Assembly (NCBI GenBank): GCA_028823035.1
Contig: JAPKCI010000031.1
Span: 1-43,402 of the forward strand
DNA from: Rubripirellula sp.
GTDB lineage: Bacteria > Planctomycetota > Planctomycetia > Pirellulales > Pirellulaceae
Length of the DNA: 43,402 nucleotides
Direction: 5' to 3'
Position 1 is the first letter of the stretch, and every line of letters starts with the position of its first letter. A program made the translations under genes and the position numbers. The notes below the pieces were generated by a model. The model saw nothing but the letters and a program-made list of their open reading frames with translations. It searched no databases and was not told where the DNA came from. Shown here piece by piece: positions 17,501 through 25,820 of this stretch.

Positions 17501-19561
17501 GAGCCCATGGTCGGTTCAATTGCACCGATCACACCGGCACCAGTTGCAGACAATGCGAAACCAACTGCGGTTGTCAACATCGTCACGGTGTCCGGGGTGA
17601 ATTTACACCGTTGGGAAGCGACACCAATTCGCGTCATCGCTGGACACTCGCAACCAATCACTTCTCTTGCTGCAGATCCAGACCGACCTGTCCATCTATT
17701 TTCAGGTAGCCTTGATGGAACCGTTCGCCGATGGAAACTGGACAGCGGCCAATCTGTACAGCAAATCAATCATGGTGGACCAGTCACGTCGATTGCTGTC
17801 AGTCCCGACGGGCAACGATTGGCATCCGCAAGCGACAATCGGACTGCCAAGCTGTTTCGAATCAACGGCCAGTTAATAACCGAAATGCGTGGTGATCTAC
17901 GCCTCAAGGTTGAACTGCAAAGACGACAGCAGGAAAGCAAGAGTGCAAACGCTCGTTTAGTCGTTGCCAAGCGTCTCCTGGATGACTCTGAAAAGGATAT
18001 TCCGAAGAAGACGGAAGCCGAAAAGAAACTGGCTGAGAGCCTTGCGGCAGCCAACAAAGAGGTCGCGGAGAAACAAGCTACCGTAACCAAGACAAACGCC
18101 GATAAACTTGCAGCTGAAAAGAATGCAATTGAAGCATCTTCGGCATCAAAATCAGCGTTGGCAGAAATGGAGCAAGCTGAGTTGCTGGCCAGCAACGCCG
18201 CTGCGGCTTTCAAAACATCACAAGAAATGGTGAGCCAGCTGAATTCTGCCTTGCAAGCTCAACCAGACAATGAACAAATCAAACAGCTGACCGCGAAGGC
18301 ACAGCAGGATGTGACTGCTCGCCAACAAGAGTCGCAACAATTTGCTGCAGCAATCCAGAGTCCAACAAAAAACGCGGTCAAAATGTCCTTGGCAGCGAAA
18401 GCCGTGGCCAAAATTGCAAACGATCTGCAAAAGCCGTTCAACGATGCAGCGAGTGCACTGAAAATAGCCGAATCAGCCCAAAACCTGTTGTCACAACAGC
18501 ACGCGATTGCTGCCAAAGAAATGAAGAGTGCGCAGGACCTGGTCCCGGTCCGCAAAGCAAGTCTTGGCCGCTCGGAGGTTGCAAAAACAGATGCAGAAAA
18601 CGCAGTGACGGTGGCGACAGAGGCAGTCAAAACTTCAGAGTTGCCAATACGGTCGATCGCGTTCTCTCCTGATGGATCATTGCTTGCGACGGCAGGAGAT
18701 TTTTTGAACTTTCACACGTGGGATGGTAATACTGGAAAATCTGTCGCCGCATTCGGCGGACACAGCAAAGAGCTGAGTCAGGTCGTTTTTCTTGTCGACG
18801 AAACCATTGTCTCGGCTTCTGGTGACCAGACATGTCGAATATGGGAACTGAACCCCAGCTGGGTGTTAGAACGGACAATCGGAAAATTTGACGCCCCTGA
18901 CGTGATCACCCATCGCGCAACAGCTGTAGATTTCAACCGTAATTCGACCCAACTGATTGTTGCCAGCGGAATCCCATCCAGAAGTGGTGAATTGCACGTG
19001 TTCAACGTTGCAGACGGTACCCGGAGCGTTTATTTACCTCGCGCCCACGATGACGTCATTTACTCTGCAAAATTTTCACCTGACGGAAAGCGTATTGCCA
19101 CAGGTGGTGCGGACCGATATCTGCGTACCTTTGATCTCGCCAGCAGCAAGCAACTTAGACGCTTTGAAGGTCATACCAATTACGTGCTCGGCGTTGCTTG
19201 GAAGAGCGATGGAGAAGCGATCGCAACTTCGTCTGCTGACAACACCATCAAGATTTGGGAAGCAGAGACTGGAGATCAACGGCGGACCATCAATCAGCAA
19301 CTAACCAAGCATATCACCGCCATTCAATTCGTTGGTGATACAGCCAATGTGGTTTCCAGCAGTGGCGACAAGCGTGTCCGCATTCACAATGGGGCCAACG
19401 GTGCTGTTGCCCGTACTTTTAGTGAAGTGCAAACCTGGCTTCACTGTGTTGCTATGACACCAGATAGCACTGTCGTAGCAGCGGGTGACGCAGGCGGTAC
19501 CATAACGATCTGGAACGGAACGAACGGTCAGCAGCTACAAAAGTTTTCACAGGATCCGTAA
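14594..19561 (+). CDS. Giant cytochrome-WD40-coiled coil-WD40 protein
   Basis: Protein of 1655 residues. An unusually long N-terminal tail precedes a hydrophobic export segment at about 37-56. A PSCyt1-type cytochrome segment follows with C84-LA-C87-H88. A first WD40 array covers about 170-1090, a coiled coil rich in Ala, Lys, Glu and Gln spans about 1098-1345, and a second WD40 array runs from 1348 to the end. The start is GTG at 14594, inside a GTGA overlap with the upstream stop and with AAGGA a few bases ahead, so translational coupling is likely. A later ATG at 14609 is an alternative. WD repeats end in forms such as TIRIWDL and TIKIWE. It is probably a membrane-anchored or periplasmic hub. 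Cytochrome-WD40 fusions are known in planctomycetes; their function is not. Confidence 0.86.
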   Translation: MNRKPMTSFTDHRGCTCCNHGDRLAVEHQKQALHRQLRWTLLSSLGLFLASQTFASDPITIENIQRKEPVSFENEVLPILRENCLACHSAGEKQGNLVLESPQGMLKGGDTGPGAIPGRGAESLIVQLASHQDGPAMPPEDNDVAASNLTPTELGILQLWIDQGAKGSGGIDSLSPKQWQPLPLGVHPVQAIALSEDGQFIACSRANQIFLYHVPTGQLVTKLSDASLDSEQNTGIAHRDMVQSLTFNVGGDLLASGGFREVKLWRRPEDVQQLNLSVDAAASSVVVSPDKQWIAVGTANHTIQLFNARDGKPGPLLSGHSDKVTSLRFTSDGQRLVSGSADGNVRVWSVADGSPTGILETPAAVNAIELVEVKTSDGNSSQFLATGDAKNTLRTWELPEAMPSTIANPKKSVPKPPAILKMVASWDGSQVALLHADKTIQVLALSQPDEAGDPTIASWQPEADVSSMAFLSGPDETNALMTGGATGSTQLWSLPDHILLATWFGEPEPTTSVTVSNDGKQAATGYANGTITLWNTDQSDLADSSVTMETNAPVKIAVLSPSRKLLAVAGIQNGKPAIFLRNLEKGTLAGTLLGHTDGITNLSFSANESRIASSSTDKTIRIWDLGNPAVPQVGLLELASPATTVAANDDGSQILAGFDDKALRLYQVSDGEVLKEFTGHGAGLIASGFIGPQPFSISADKSVRFWNPADGTQARTFSMPTDITAFALSDDQSRMAFGCADKQFRLVQADNGTVLQTLQGPDEPVTSIAFSAGTELVSVLSAGGSLSVWDVATGKFRESIQDPTLTAAWFENDKANLSVGDTAGHVSTSRLRYSRNLVSGTKPIKSLLFQSDGQLIFMADADGALRGYNTTTGQQTFSTSHGSNINDVAISPDQKILATAGENGVLRLWQPNGNAFKPSQIDNLPGPIQSVAFSPDSTKIIVSTKGDSHTAHVFDVNAGSLLQTFTLNDEPMVGSIAPITPAPVADNAKPTAVVNIVTVSGVNLHRWEATPIRVIAGHSQPITSLAADPDRPVHLFSGSLDGTVRRWKLDSGQSVQQINHGGPVTSIAVSPDGQRLASASDNRTAKLFRINGQLITEMRGDLRLKVELQRRQQESKSANARLVVAKRLLDDSEKDIPKKTEAEKKLAESLAAANKEVAEKQATVTKTNADKLAAEKNAIEASSASKSALAEMEQAELLASNAAAAFKTSQEMVSQLNSALQAQPDNEQIKQLTAKAQQDVTARQQESQQFAAAIQSPTKNAVKMSLAAKAVAKIANDLQKPFNDAASALKIAESAQNLLSQQHAIAAKEMKSAQDLVPVRKASLGRSEVAKTDAENAVTVATEAVKTSELPIRSIAFSPDGSLLATAGDFLNFHTWDGNTGKSVAAFGGHSKELSQVVFLVDETIVSASGDQTCRIWELNPSWVLERTIGKFDAPDVITHRATAVDFNRNSTQLIVASGIPSRSGELHVFNVADGTRSVYLPRAHDDVIYSAKFSPDGKRIATGGADRYLRTFDLASSKQLRRFEGHTNYVLGVAWKSDGEAIATSSADNTIKIWEAETGDQRRTINQQLTKHITAIQFVGDTANVVSSSGDKRVRIHNGANGAVARTFSEVQTWLHCVAMTPDSTVVAAGDAGGTITIWNGTNGQQLQKFSQDP

Positions 19562-21123
19562 CCCCCACTGCTTACCGGGGAGTTCTCAACTTCGGAATCA
19601 GCGCGAACAAGTATCAGCGCGGACAAACTTAGTCTTGCGTCCCGCCAACTCATCTCCCACACGCTGCCAGATCGACGGGGCGTGCAATGGATCCCCAAGC
19701 CTTTCTGGCAAGCACAGGGGACCAGAGGTTGTCCCCCGTCTTGAAACTCAACGACTACTCTCTACCAGCCTACCCTCTAACAGCGTTTGCCTGACTGCGA
19801 AAACAACACCACAACAAACTCGAGATTACGTCAACTGATGATAAAGCGCTGTTTGGCAGCAATTGGACCGTGGTGGACGGGGATAAATTGGAACGTCGAC
19901 GGTACACGCCATTGGTCGGTTCAAACAGCAACAAGGTTAACGGTCTTAAAAAAACCTGAGCCGCCAAAGAATCCTGCAACCAAACTGCTGAGAAACCCCT
20001 GCGTACTCTACCTGAACAACCAAAAAGAGACGCAGAGACGGCTCGGCAGTACGTGAAGACGTGTCATGCCAGCCAGAACAGACCGCCCTCCACTGACAGA
20101 ATCATTCAAGGCATCAAAGTTTGAGGCAACGGGATCAGTTCAGGTCGCCCCGCTGTCCATCGTAGGGCCCCGCAGCAACCTTGCTACAAACGATTTGGGA
20201 ATCAATCCGCTTGCAGGCAACGGCACCGGGTACAGGTTCATAAGCGGAGCCTATGCATTTCCACGCTTTTCATCCCTCAGAAACAAGAGTTAGACTACGA
20301 TTTCCACAACGCTGCCGCGTAAGAACTTTCGACTCCGTCTAAGTTTACCACCGATGACGCATGAGGCTGTTGTGGCGAGATCTCCCATCGCTTCGTCTTC
20401 CGCAACCAAGTCACCGTCAGACTACATCTCATGCGTCTCTGCAGGGCACCTTGATCGGATCGCCTGCCGGGTTGTTTTCTCGAAGTCTGTCTCGTTCGTT
20501 GATTCAACAACACGTTTGCGAAATTGAGGTGTTCGGTTGTTCGGTCATGGCCATGAATATCGCCCGACCGTGGAAGCAGGTTTTTGTTCCAGGATCAACC
20601 GCGTTCATAACCCATCGTCAAAATCTTGGACGTAGGTTAAATCCCAAATCTACGGAAAACTGCAACCACGAACGTTGTTGTATCTTGGCCCATTCCAATC
20701 GACATTAACAGCAGCGATTCCGGGGGGGGGGCATAGGAAATGAACCGCACCGACGGATGATCAGGGAATGACTTTGCCGGAGCAGATCGATCAATGCGGG
20801 TTAAACACGGCACCATGCATGCCAGCCATCGTCCGCAAAAAAACACATTACAGGGACCACCTTGTCCTAGTGAGTTCAACCAATTCAACCTAGGTTATGA
20901 TGCATAAACGCGTTAGTTGTGGATCATTGGTGCGGAACCTACAGTCTTATCGAACGATCACCTCAACCAACTCGCTGTTTTGCAATGAGGCAAACATCGC
21001 TCCCAAACACAAGGTTAACTGTAAAATAATGGGAGATGCAATTGAGGATATTTAAGATGGCTTCTCGACCGAAAACATTTCATCTGATGGCTATTTAATA
21101 CCTAGAGAAAGAAAAGACTATCC
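19562..21123. other. 1.56-kb gene-poor region
   Basis: No credible full gene on either strand. Open frames here are short, overlap one another, and lack signal peptides or recognisable motifs. One 54-codon stretch near 19795-19960 (containing FGSNWTVVDGDK) reads like protein debris but I cannot assign it. The final 150 bases before 21124 are A/T-richer and probably contain the sulfatase promoter. The region may be a graveyard of decayed genes or may hide an RNA gene; I see no structure proving either. Confidence 0.5.
20722..20731. repeat. Run of ten G
   Basis: Ten consecutive G residues inside the gene-poor region. Tracts of this length are prone to slippage during replication. No convincing gene or promoter spans it. 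Confidence 0.9.
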
Positions 21124-22932
21124 ATGAAATTGCGGGTCCTCTGGAATTTGTGCCACTGCTGCCTGGTAATCGCCATATCCACGTCGTGTCGGCGTCAGAT
21201 TTCTGCTGAGCAACCGAATGTCATTCTGATCATTTGCGATGACTTGAATGACTACGTCGAGGGCTTTGGTGGGCATCCTCAAACCAAGACGCCAAACATG
21301 GCTCGGCTTGTTCGCAGCGGTGTCTCTTTCACTCAGGCGCATTGCAATATTCCGATCTGCGGACCGTCCCGTGCGAGCATGTTCACTGGGATCTATCCGC
21401 ACAATTCAGGTTGCTTTGGGTTCACGAAATGGGACCGCTACGAAGTCCTCAAAAATTCGCGGACGATCATGGATCACTTTCGCGCCAAAGGCTATCAGAC
21501 GCTCGGCACCGGCAAACTAATGCATCACATGGTTCGATCGGAGTGGAAGAATTACGGCAACCGTGCTGACTACGGACCGTTTGTATTTGATGGCGAGAAT
21601 CGGATTGCTCATCCCAACGTGCCCGCCCCCTATCGTGAAATCGGCGCGGTCGACGGATCGTTCGGCCCGTTCGTCAATCTGAAAGGTCGGAAAACTTCCG
21701 ATGGGACGCCACTTCGTTGGCAGAATGGAGCCTGGGGGAATCAGGCCAAAACGCTGCGAGTCGATTCACAGGAAGACCGCGATCTGACTCCCGACGAGTT
21801 GAATGGCCAATGGGCAGTCGATCAACTGAACGCCCGCGCCGACAAAACTGGACGACAGCCGTTCTTCATGGGCGTCGGGTTCATCCGTCCCCACACGCCA
21901 TTGATCGTACCCAAACGTTTCTTTGACATGTTCCCCCTTGAATCCATCGAACTTCCTGTCATCCGTCCAGGTGACGTTGAGGATACATATTCTCATACCG
22001 TCCGTGGGATTCCTGAGGGTGCCGATGGCCCACGCAGTGAAGATATGGGAACGCGATTATTCAACAAACTGGTTGGTTCCTATAAAACACAGGATGACGC
22101 TCTTCGGAATTTCACTCAGGCTTACCTTGCCAGCGTTGCATCGGTGGACGAGCAAGTCGGCAAAATTCTGGACGCGGTGGACCGTTCGTCACTCAAAGAC
22201 AATACAGTCATCATTCTGACCAGTGATCACGGTTGGGGAATGGGTGAGAAGAATTACCTTTACAAAAATTCACTTTGGCAGGAGAGCACTCGGGTGCCAC
22301 TGGTGATACGCGCACCGGGTGTTGGAAAGCCCGATACCGTCTCATCACAACCGGTGTCACTGATTGACATTTACCCGACACTGATTGACCTCTGTTCCAT
22401 CAGCGATAACACCACCAAGAATGACAAAGGCCATCCACTTGATGGCCATAGTTTGAAACCACTGCTTGAGAACCCGGAGACCGGTCGTTGGGCGGGCCCC
22501 GAGTCATCTTTGACAGCACTCTACAAATGGCGAATGCAATATGACCCGTCGCAGGAAAGCTATTCGCTACGAGCGAAGGACTGGCGGTACATCCGCTACG
22601 AAAATGGCTCAGAAGAACTCTATTCGACCAAAGATGACCCATTTGAATGGACGAATTTGGCGAACGATCCCGACCACGCAAAGCAGTTACAAAAATTCCG
22701 AGGCGAATTGAAAGAACGCGTGCCCGCTGCAGGTACCGAAACCCCGCCCCAGCCAGCTTTTCAGCCCAAACAGCAGGTTACGAAGACGCAACAACCGGTG
22801 AAATCCGCCGAAGCATGGAAATCCGAATACTTCAAAAAGCATCCAGCAGCCGACGTGGACAAAGACGGTAAACTGACTTGGTCAGAATACAAAGCGTACC
22901 GAACAAAGTTTGACCCTGCCCCCATAAAGTAG
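21124..22932 (+). CDS. Exported sulfatase (iduronate-2-sulfatase-like) with C-terminal EF-hand
   Basis: Type I sulfatase of 602 residues that should hydrolyse sulfate esters, probably on polysaccharides, outside the cytoplasm. Residues 1-28 form an export signal. Metal ligands D39 and D40 lie in CDDLNDY. C79 in C-G-P-S-R is the cysteine converted to formylglycine, and D368-H369 (TSDHGWG) completes the metal site. The CDDLNDY opening and PNMARL segment resemble the iduronate-2-sulfatase-like subgroup. After the sulfatase fold comes a Pro/Gln-rich linker (about 535-560) and one EF-hand loop at about 578-589 (DVDKDGKLTWSE), an addition often seen in planctomycete exported enzymes. The start is ATG at 21124; a purine-rich stretch precedes it but there is no true Shine-Dalgarno. 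The exact substrate is not deducible. Confidence 0.92.
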   Translation: MKLRVLWNLCHCCLVIAISTSCRRQISAEQPNVILIICDDLNDYVEGFGGHPQTKTPNMARLVRSGVSFTQAHCNIPICGPSRASMFTGIYPHNSGCFGFTKWDRYEVLKNSRTIMDHFRAKGYQTLGTGKLMHHMVRSEWKNYGNRADYGPFVFDGENRIAHPNVPAPYREIGAVDGSFGPFVNLKGRKTSDGTPLRWQNGAWGNQAKTLRVDSQEDRDLTPDELNGQWAVDQLNARADKTGRQPFFMGVGFIRPHTPLIVPKRFFDMFPLESIELPVIRPGDVEDTYSHTVRGIPEGADGPRSEDMGTRLFNKLVGSYKTQDDALRNFTQAYLASVASVDEQVGKILDAVDRSSLKDNTVIILTSDHGWGMGEKNYLYKNSLWQESTRVPLVIRAPGVGKPDTVSSQPVSLIDIYPTLIDLCSISDNTTKNDKGHPLDGHSLKPLLENPETGRWAGPESSLTALYKWRMQYDPSQESYSLRAKDWRYIRYENGSEELYSTKDDPFEWTNLANDPDHAKQLQKFRGELKERVPAAGTETPPQPAFQPKQQVTKTQQPVKSAEAWKSEYFKKHPAADVDKDGKLTWSEYKAYRTKFDPAPIK

Positions 22933-23035
22933 ATGCGTCAGCGTACGCACCCACGGCATGGTATCCAACGTTGACAGCGTTGTGATTCTTTCTGGTCCGT
23001 CGGGTTCATTCGTAACAGAGCCAATTATAGCGATC

Positions 23036-25813
23036 ATGAATTCATTACGATTAAAATTCCTCATTGCGTCAGCCATCTTCTGCGTCTCGGCTGTCGCCAA
23101 CAGCAAGGAAGTTCAGTTTGTTCGGGATATTGCGCCCATTCTTGAAGAACGCTGCTGGCATTGCCACGGCGAAGACGAGCAGGAATCCGAGCTGCGTTTG
23201 GATCGCCGCGCTCACATGCTTGCCGGCGGCGGGTCTGGATTTGCAGCTGTCGTCCCTGGCAAGCCGGAGCAAAGCTACCTGATTGAGGTCGTTAATCATG
23301 TTGACCAAGAGATGGCGATGCCACCGGACGAAGCCAAAATCCCGAACGCAGAGATCGAACTGCTGACACAGTGGATCAAGCAAGGAGCGATTTGGCCGGG
23401 GCAAATGGAAGCGGTTGCCAAAGAGAAATCAAATCATTGGTCATTCCAACCAATCGTGCGTCCCGATGTCCCCCTTGTTGATAACGGGTCAACCAATCCA
23501 ATTGACGCATTTCTGGGTCGATCACTTGCTGGTCGCAAACTGGACTTTTCTGAATCCGCTGATCCGCGCACCCTTGTTCGGCGGGCCTCCATCGTCCTGA
23601 CAGGTTTAGCGCCCACCCCAGCCGAGTCGGCGAGTTTTCTGAAGTCTTCTACGCAAAACCGTGAACAAGCTTACGCAGACCTCGTTGATCGGCTGCTTGA
23701 ATCGCCGCACTTTGGCGAACGCTGGGCACAACACTGGTTGGACGTCATCCGTTGGGCCGAAACCAACGGCAGCGAAAGCAATATGTATCGCAAGAATGCC
23801 TGGATTTACCGTGATTACGTCATTCGAGCTTTCAATGCAGACAAACCCTACAACGAATTCATGACGGAGCAGATTGCTGGCGACACCATGGGACAGGGCG
23901 ACGCGACTGGCTATCTGGTGTCTGGCTCACACGTACCAGTTGCCACAGTGGGGCAAGAGCCATCCGCTCGCCGACAGGCTCGGGCGGATCGCATGGACGA
24001 AATTCTGCAGACCGTGGCCGCATCTGCCATGGGCATCACCATTGGATGCGCACGCTGCCACAACCACAAGTTTGATCCAATTTCGATTCAGGACTATTAC
24101 TCAATGTCCGCAGTTTTCCAGGATATTGAATTTGGAAGTCGCTTTCCCGAGCTATCAGAAGATCATCCGCGACGTGTTCGTGGTATGGAACTCTACCGCC
24201 AGATCGCGTTGCTACATGAACAGCTGAAAAAGATGGGCTCCTGGGAAGAAAACTGGACCGGCTACAAAGAGCTGCACTTACCGACAACGAAAACCAGTAA
24301 GGTGCGGATCACGTTCAACTGGAACGGTGTCAGACTCGATGAACTCGAAATTTTCGGTCCCACCGACCAACGCCGTAATTTAGCCCTCGCATCGAACGGG
24401 GCACAGGCTTTCAGCCCGCCGGAGATGGCGGTCGTCCGTGCACAATTGCGCAAAGTAAACGACGGGCACTACGGAACCGAAGGATGGGGCTGCAAAGTTG
24501 CCGCAAAGAGCAAGCGAAAGCCGTTCATTGAGTTCACTTTTCAGAAACCTGAGGAAGTCAATCGCATACGACTAAGTACCAACCGCGAGGACTTTCTCGA
24601 AACTGATTATCTGGAAGGATTGAACCGATTCAATTTCGGTGGGTATCGAGTCGAGGCACAAGACGACAACGGCGAATGGAAACCTGTTGGGTCGACCATG
24701 AACTTTGATACGCTCAACAAAAAGCATCCGGAACGTATCGCACACATGACGCGACTACAGGAGCTGATCGAGCAAGTTTCCGAAGAGGGCCCCACCCCCA
24801 GCTTCGTAGCCCGCTTCATCAACCCGGTAACAACGCACGTCCTGGGTCGCGGTAGTCCCGAGAGCCCGCGTGAAGAAGTACCGCCCGCTGGGTTGCAGGA
24901 ATTAGAAGGTGATCTGGGTTTGCCAAAGAATGCTGCTGGCCGCACCCGTCGGCAAGCATTCGCACAGTGGATCACGCAGAAATCTAACCCTTTGACGCCG
25001 AGGGTCGCGGCGAATCGGATTTGGCATCATGTCTTTGGCCGCGGCATTGTCACCACAACAAGTGACTTTGGCGCAGCGGGCGCAATACCCACGCATCCGG
25101 AGTTATTGGACTGGTTGGCTGCGGAGATGATGGACCCGTTGGTGATTGACCCTGCTTCTGAGAATGTCGCGACAGCATGGTCGATGAAACACATGATACG
25201 CTTGATGGTGATGTCACAGGCGTTTCGTCAATCCAGTCAGCCCCGCGAAGATGGGATGGTAGCCGACCCCGATACAGCCTTGCTATGGCGGTTTCCACCC
25301 AAGCGGCTGGAAGCGGAAGTGATTCGCGATTCGATTCTGCAGGCTTCGGGAAGTCTCGGTTCGACTATCGGTGGACGCAGCTATCGAATCCACAACGTCA
25401 AGAAACGCTATTCGCAGTGGCAAGTGGTCAACAATTTCGGTTCCTCAACGTGGCGAAGGATGATCTATCAGGAACGGATGCGACGTGTCGACGACCAGAT
25501 GTTTACAGCATTTGATTTTCCCGACTGCGGACAGGTGCGTGCTCGGCGACCAATCTCAACGACTCCGCTCCAAGCACTCAATCTGATGAACAGCAGTTTT
25601 GTCATGCAGCAGTCCAAATTGATCGCAGAACGGGCAGTACAGGAAACTGGCAGCGACCAGAACAAAGCAATTCATCGTTGTTTTGAGTTGGTGCTGGGTC
25701 GTGTTCCCACAGCCTCTGAACTTGCGGCCTGCTCGACCGTTGCCGCTGCAGACAACCTGGACCTTGTTTGTCGGGCCCTGATCAACACCAACGAATTTGC
25801 CTTTTTACCGTGA
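23036..25813 (+). CDS. PSCyt1-DUF1549-DUF1553 protein with discoidin-like insert
   Basis: Exported planctomycete cytochrome-type protein of 925 residues. After a signal peptide (1-22) comes the PSCyt1 segment with C40-WH-C43-H44. DUF1549 spans about 150-370 and includes C338-AR-C341-H342. DUF1553 spans about 640-900. Between these domains, about 420-560, is a beta-rich insert (LDELEIFG, VNRIRLS, YRVEAQDDNGEW) that reads like an F5/8 type C (discoidin) carbohydrate-binding domain. The frame is open further upstream, but ATG 23036 is chosen because it opens directly into the signal peptide. The gene lies 103 bp after the sulfatase and 7 bp before DUF1501, so it is operonic with the latter. Two standard CXXCH sites predict c-type heme binding; activity is unknown. 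Confidence 0.88.
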   Translation: MNSLRLKFLIASAIFCVSAVANSKEVQFVRDIAPILEERCWHCHGEDEQESELRLDRRAHMLAGGGSGFAAVVPGKPEQSYLIEVVNHVDQEMAMPPDEAKIPNAEIELLTQWIKQGAIWPGQMEAVAKEKSNHWSFQPIVRPDVPLVDNGSTNPIDAFLGRSLAGRKLDFSESADPRTLVRRASIVLTGLAPTPAESASFLKSSTQNREQAYADLVDRLLESPHFGERWAQHWLDVIRWAETNGSESNMYRKNAWIYRDYVIRAFNADKPYNEFMTEQIAGDTMGQGDATGYLVSGSHVPVATVGQEPSARRQARADRMDEILQTVAASAMGITIGCARCHNHKFDPISIQDYYSMSAVFQDIEFGSRFPELSEDHPRRVRGMELYRQIALLHEQLKKMGSWEENWTGYKELHLPTTKTSKVRITFNWNGVRLDELEIFGPTDQRRNLALASNGAQAFSPPEMAVVRAQLRKVNDGHYGTEGWGCKVAAKSKRKPFIEFTFQKPEEVNRIRLSTNREDFLETDYLEGLNRFNFGGYRVEAQDDNGEWKPVGSTMNFDTLNKKHPERIAHMTRLQELIEQVSEEGPTPSFVARFINPVTTHVLGRGSPESPREEVPPAGLQELEGDLGLPKNAAGRTRRQAFAQWITQKSNPLTPRVAANRIWHHVFGRGIVTTTSDFGAAGAIPTHPELLDWLAAEMMDPLVIDPASENVATAWSMKHMIRLMVMSQAFRQSSQPREDGMVADPDTALLWRFPPKRLEAEVIRDSILQASGSLGSTIGGRSYRIHNVKKRYSQWQVVNNFGSSTWRRMIYQERMRRVDDQMFTAFDFPDCGQVRARRPISTTPLQALNLMNSSFVMQQSKLIAERAVQETGSDQNKAIHRCFELVLGRVPTASELAACSTVAAADNLDLVCRALINTNEFAFLP

Positions 25814-25820
25814 GCTGACG

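Noticed and set aside
20637-20888. Minus-strand 83-codon frame across the G10 tract as a phase-variable gene
   Set aside because: No signal peptide, motif or neighbouring partner; the tract is more safely reported as a non-coding homopolymer.
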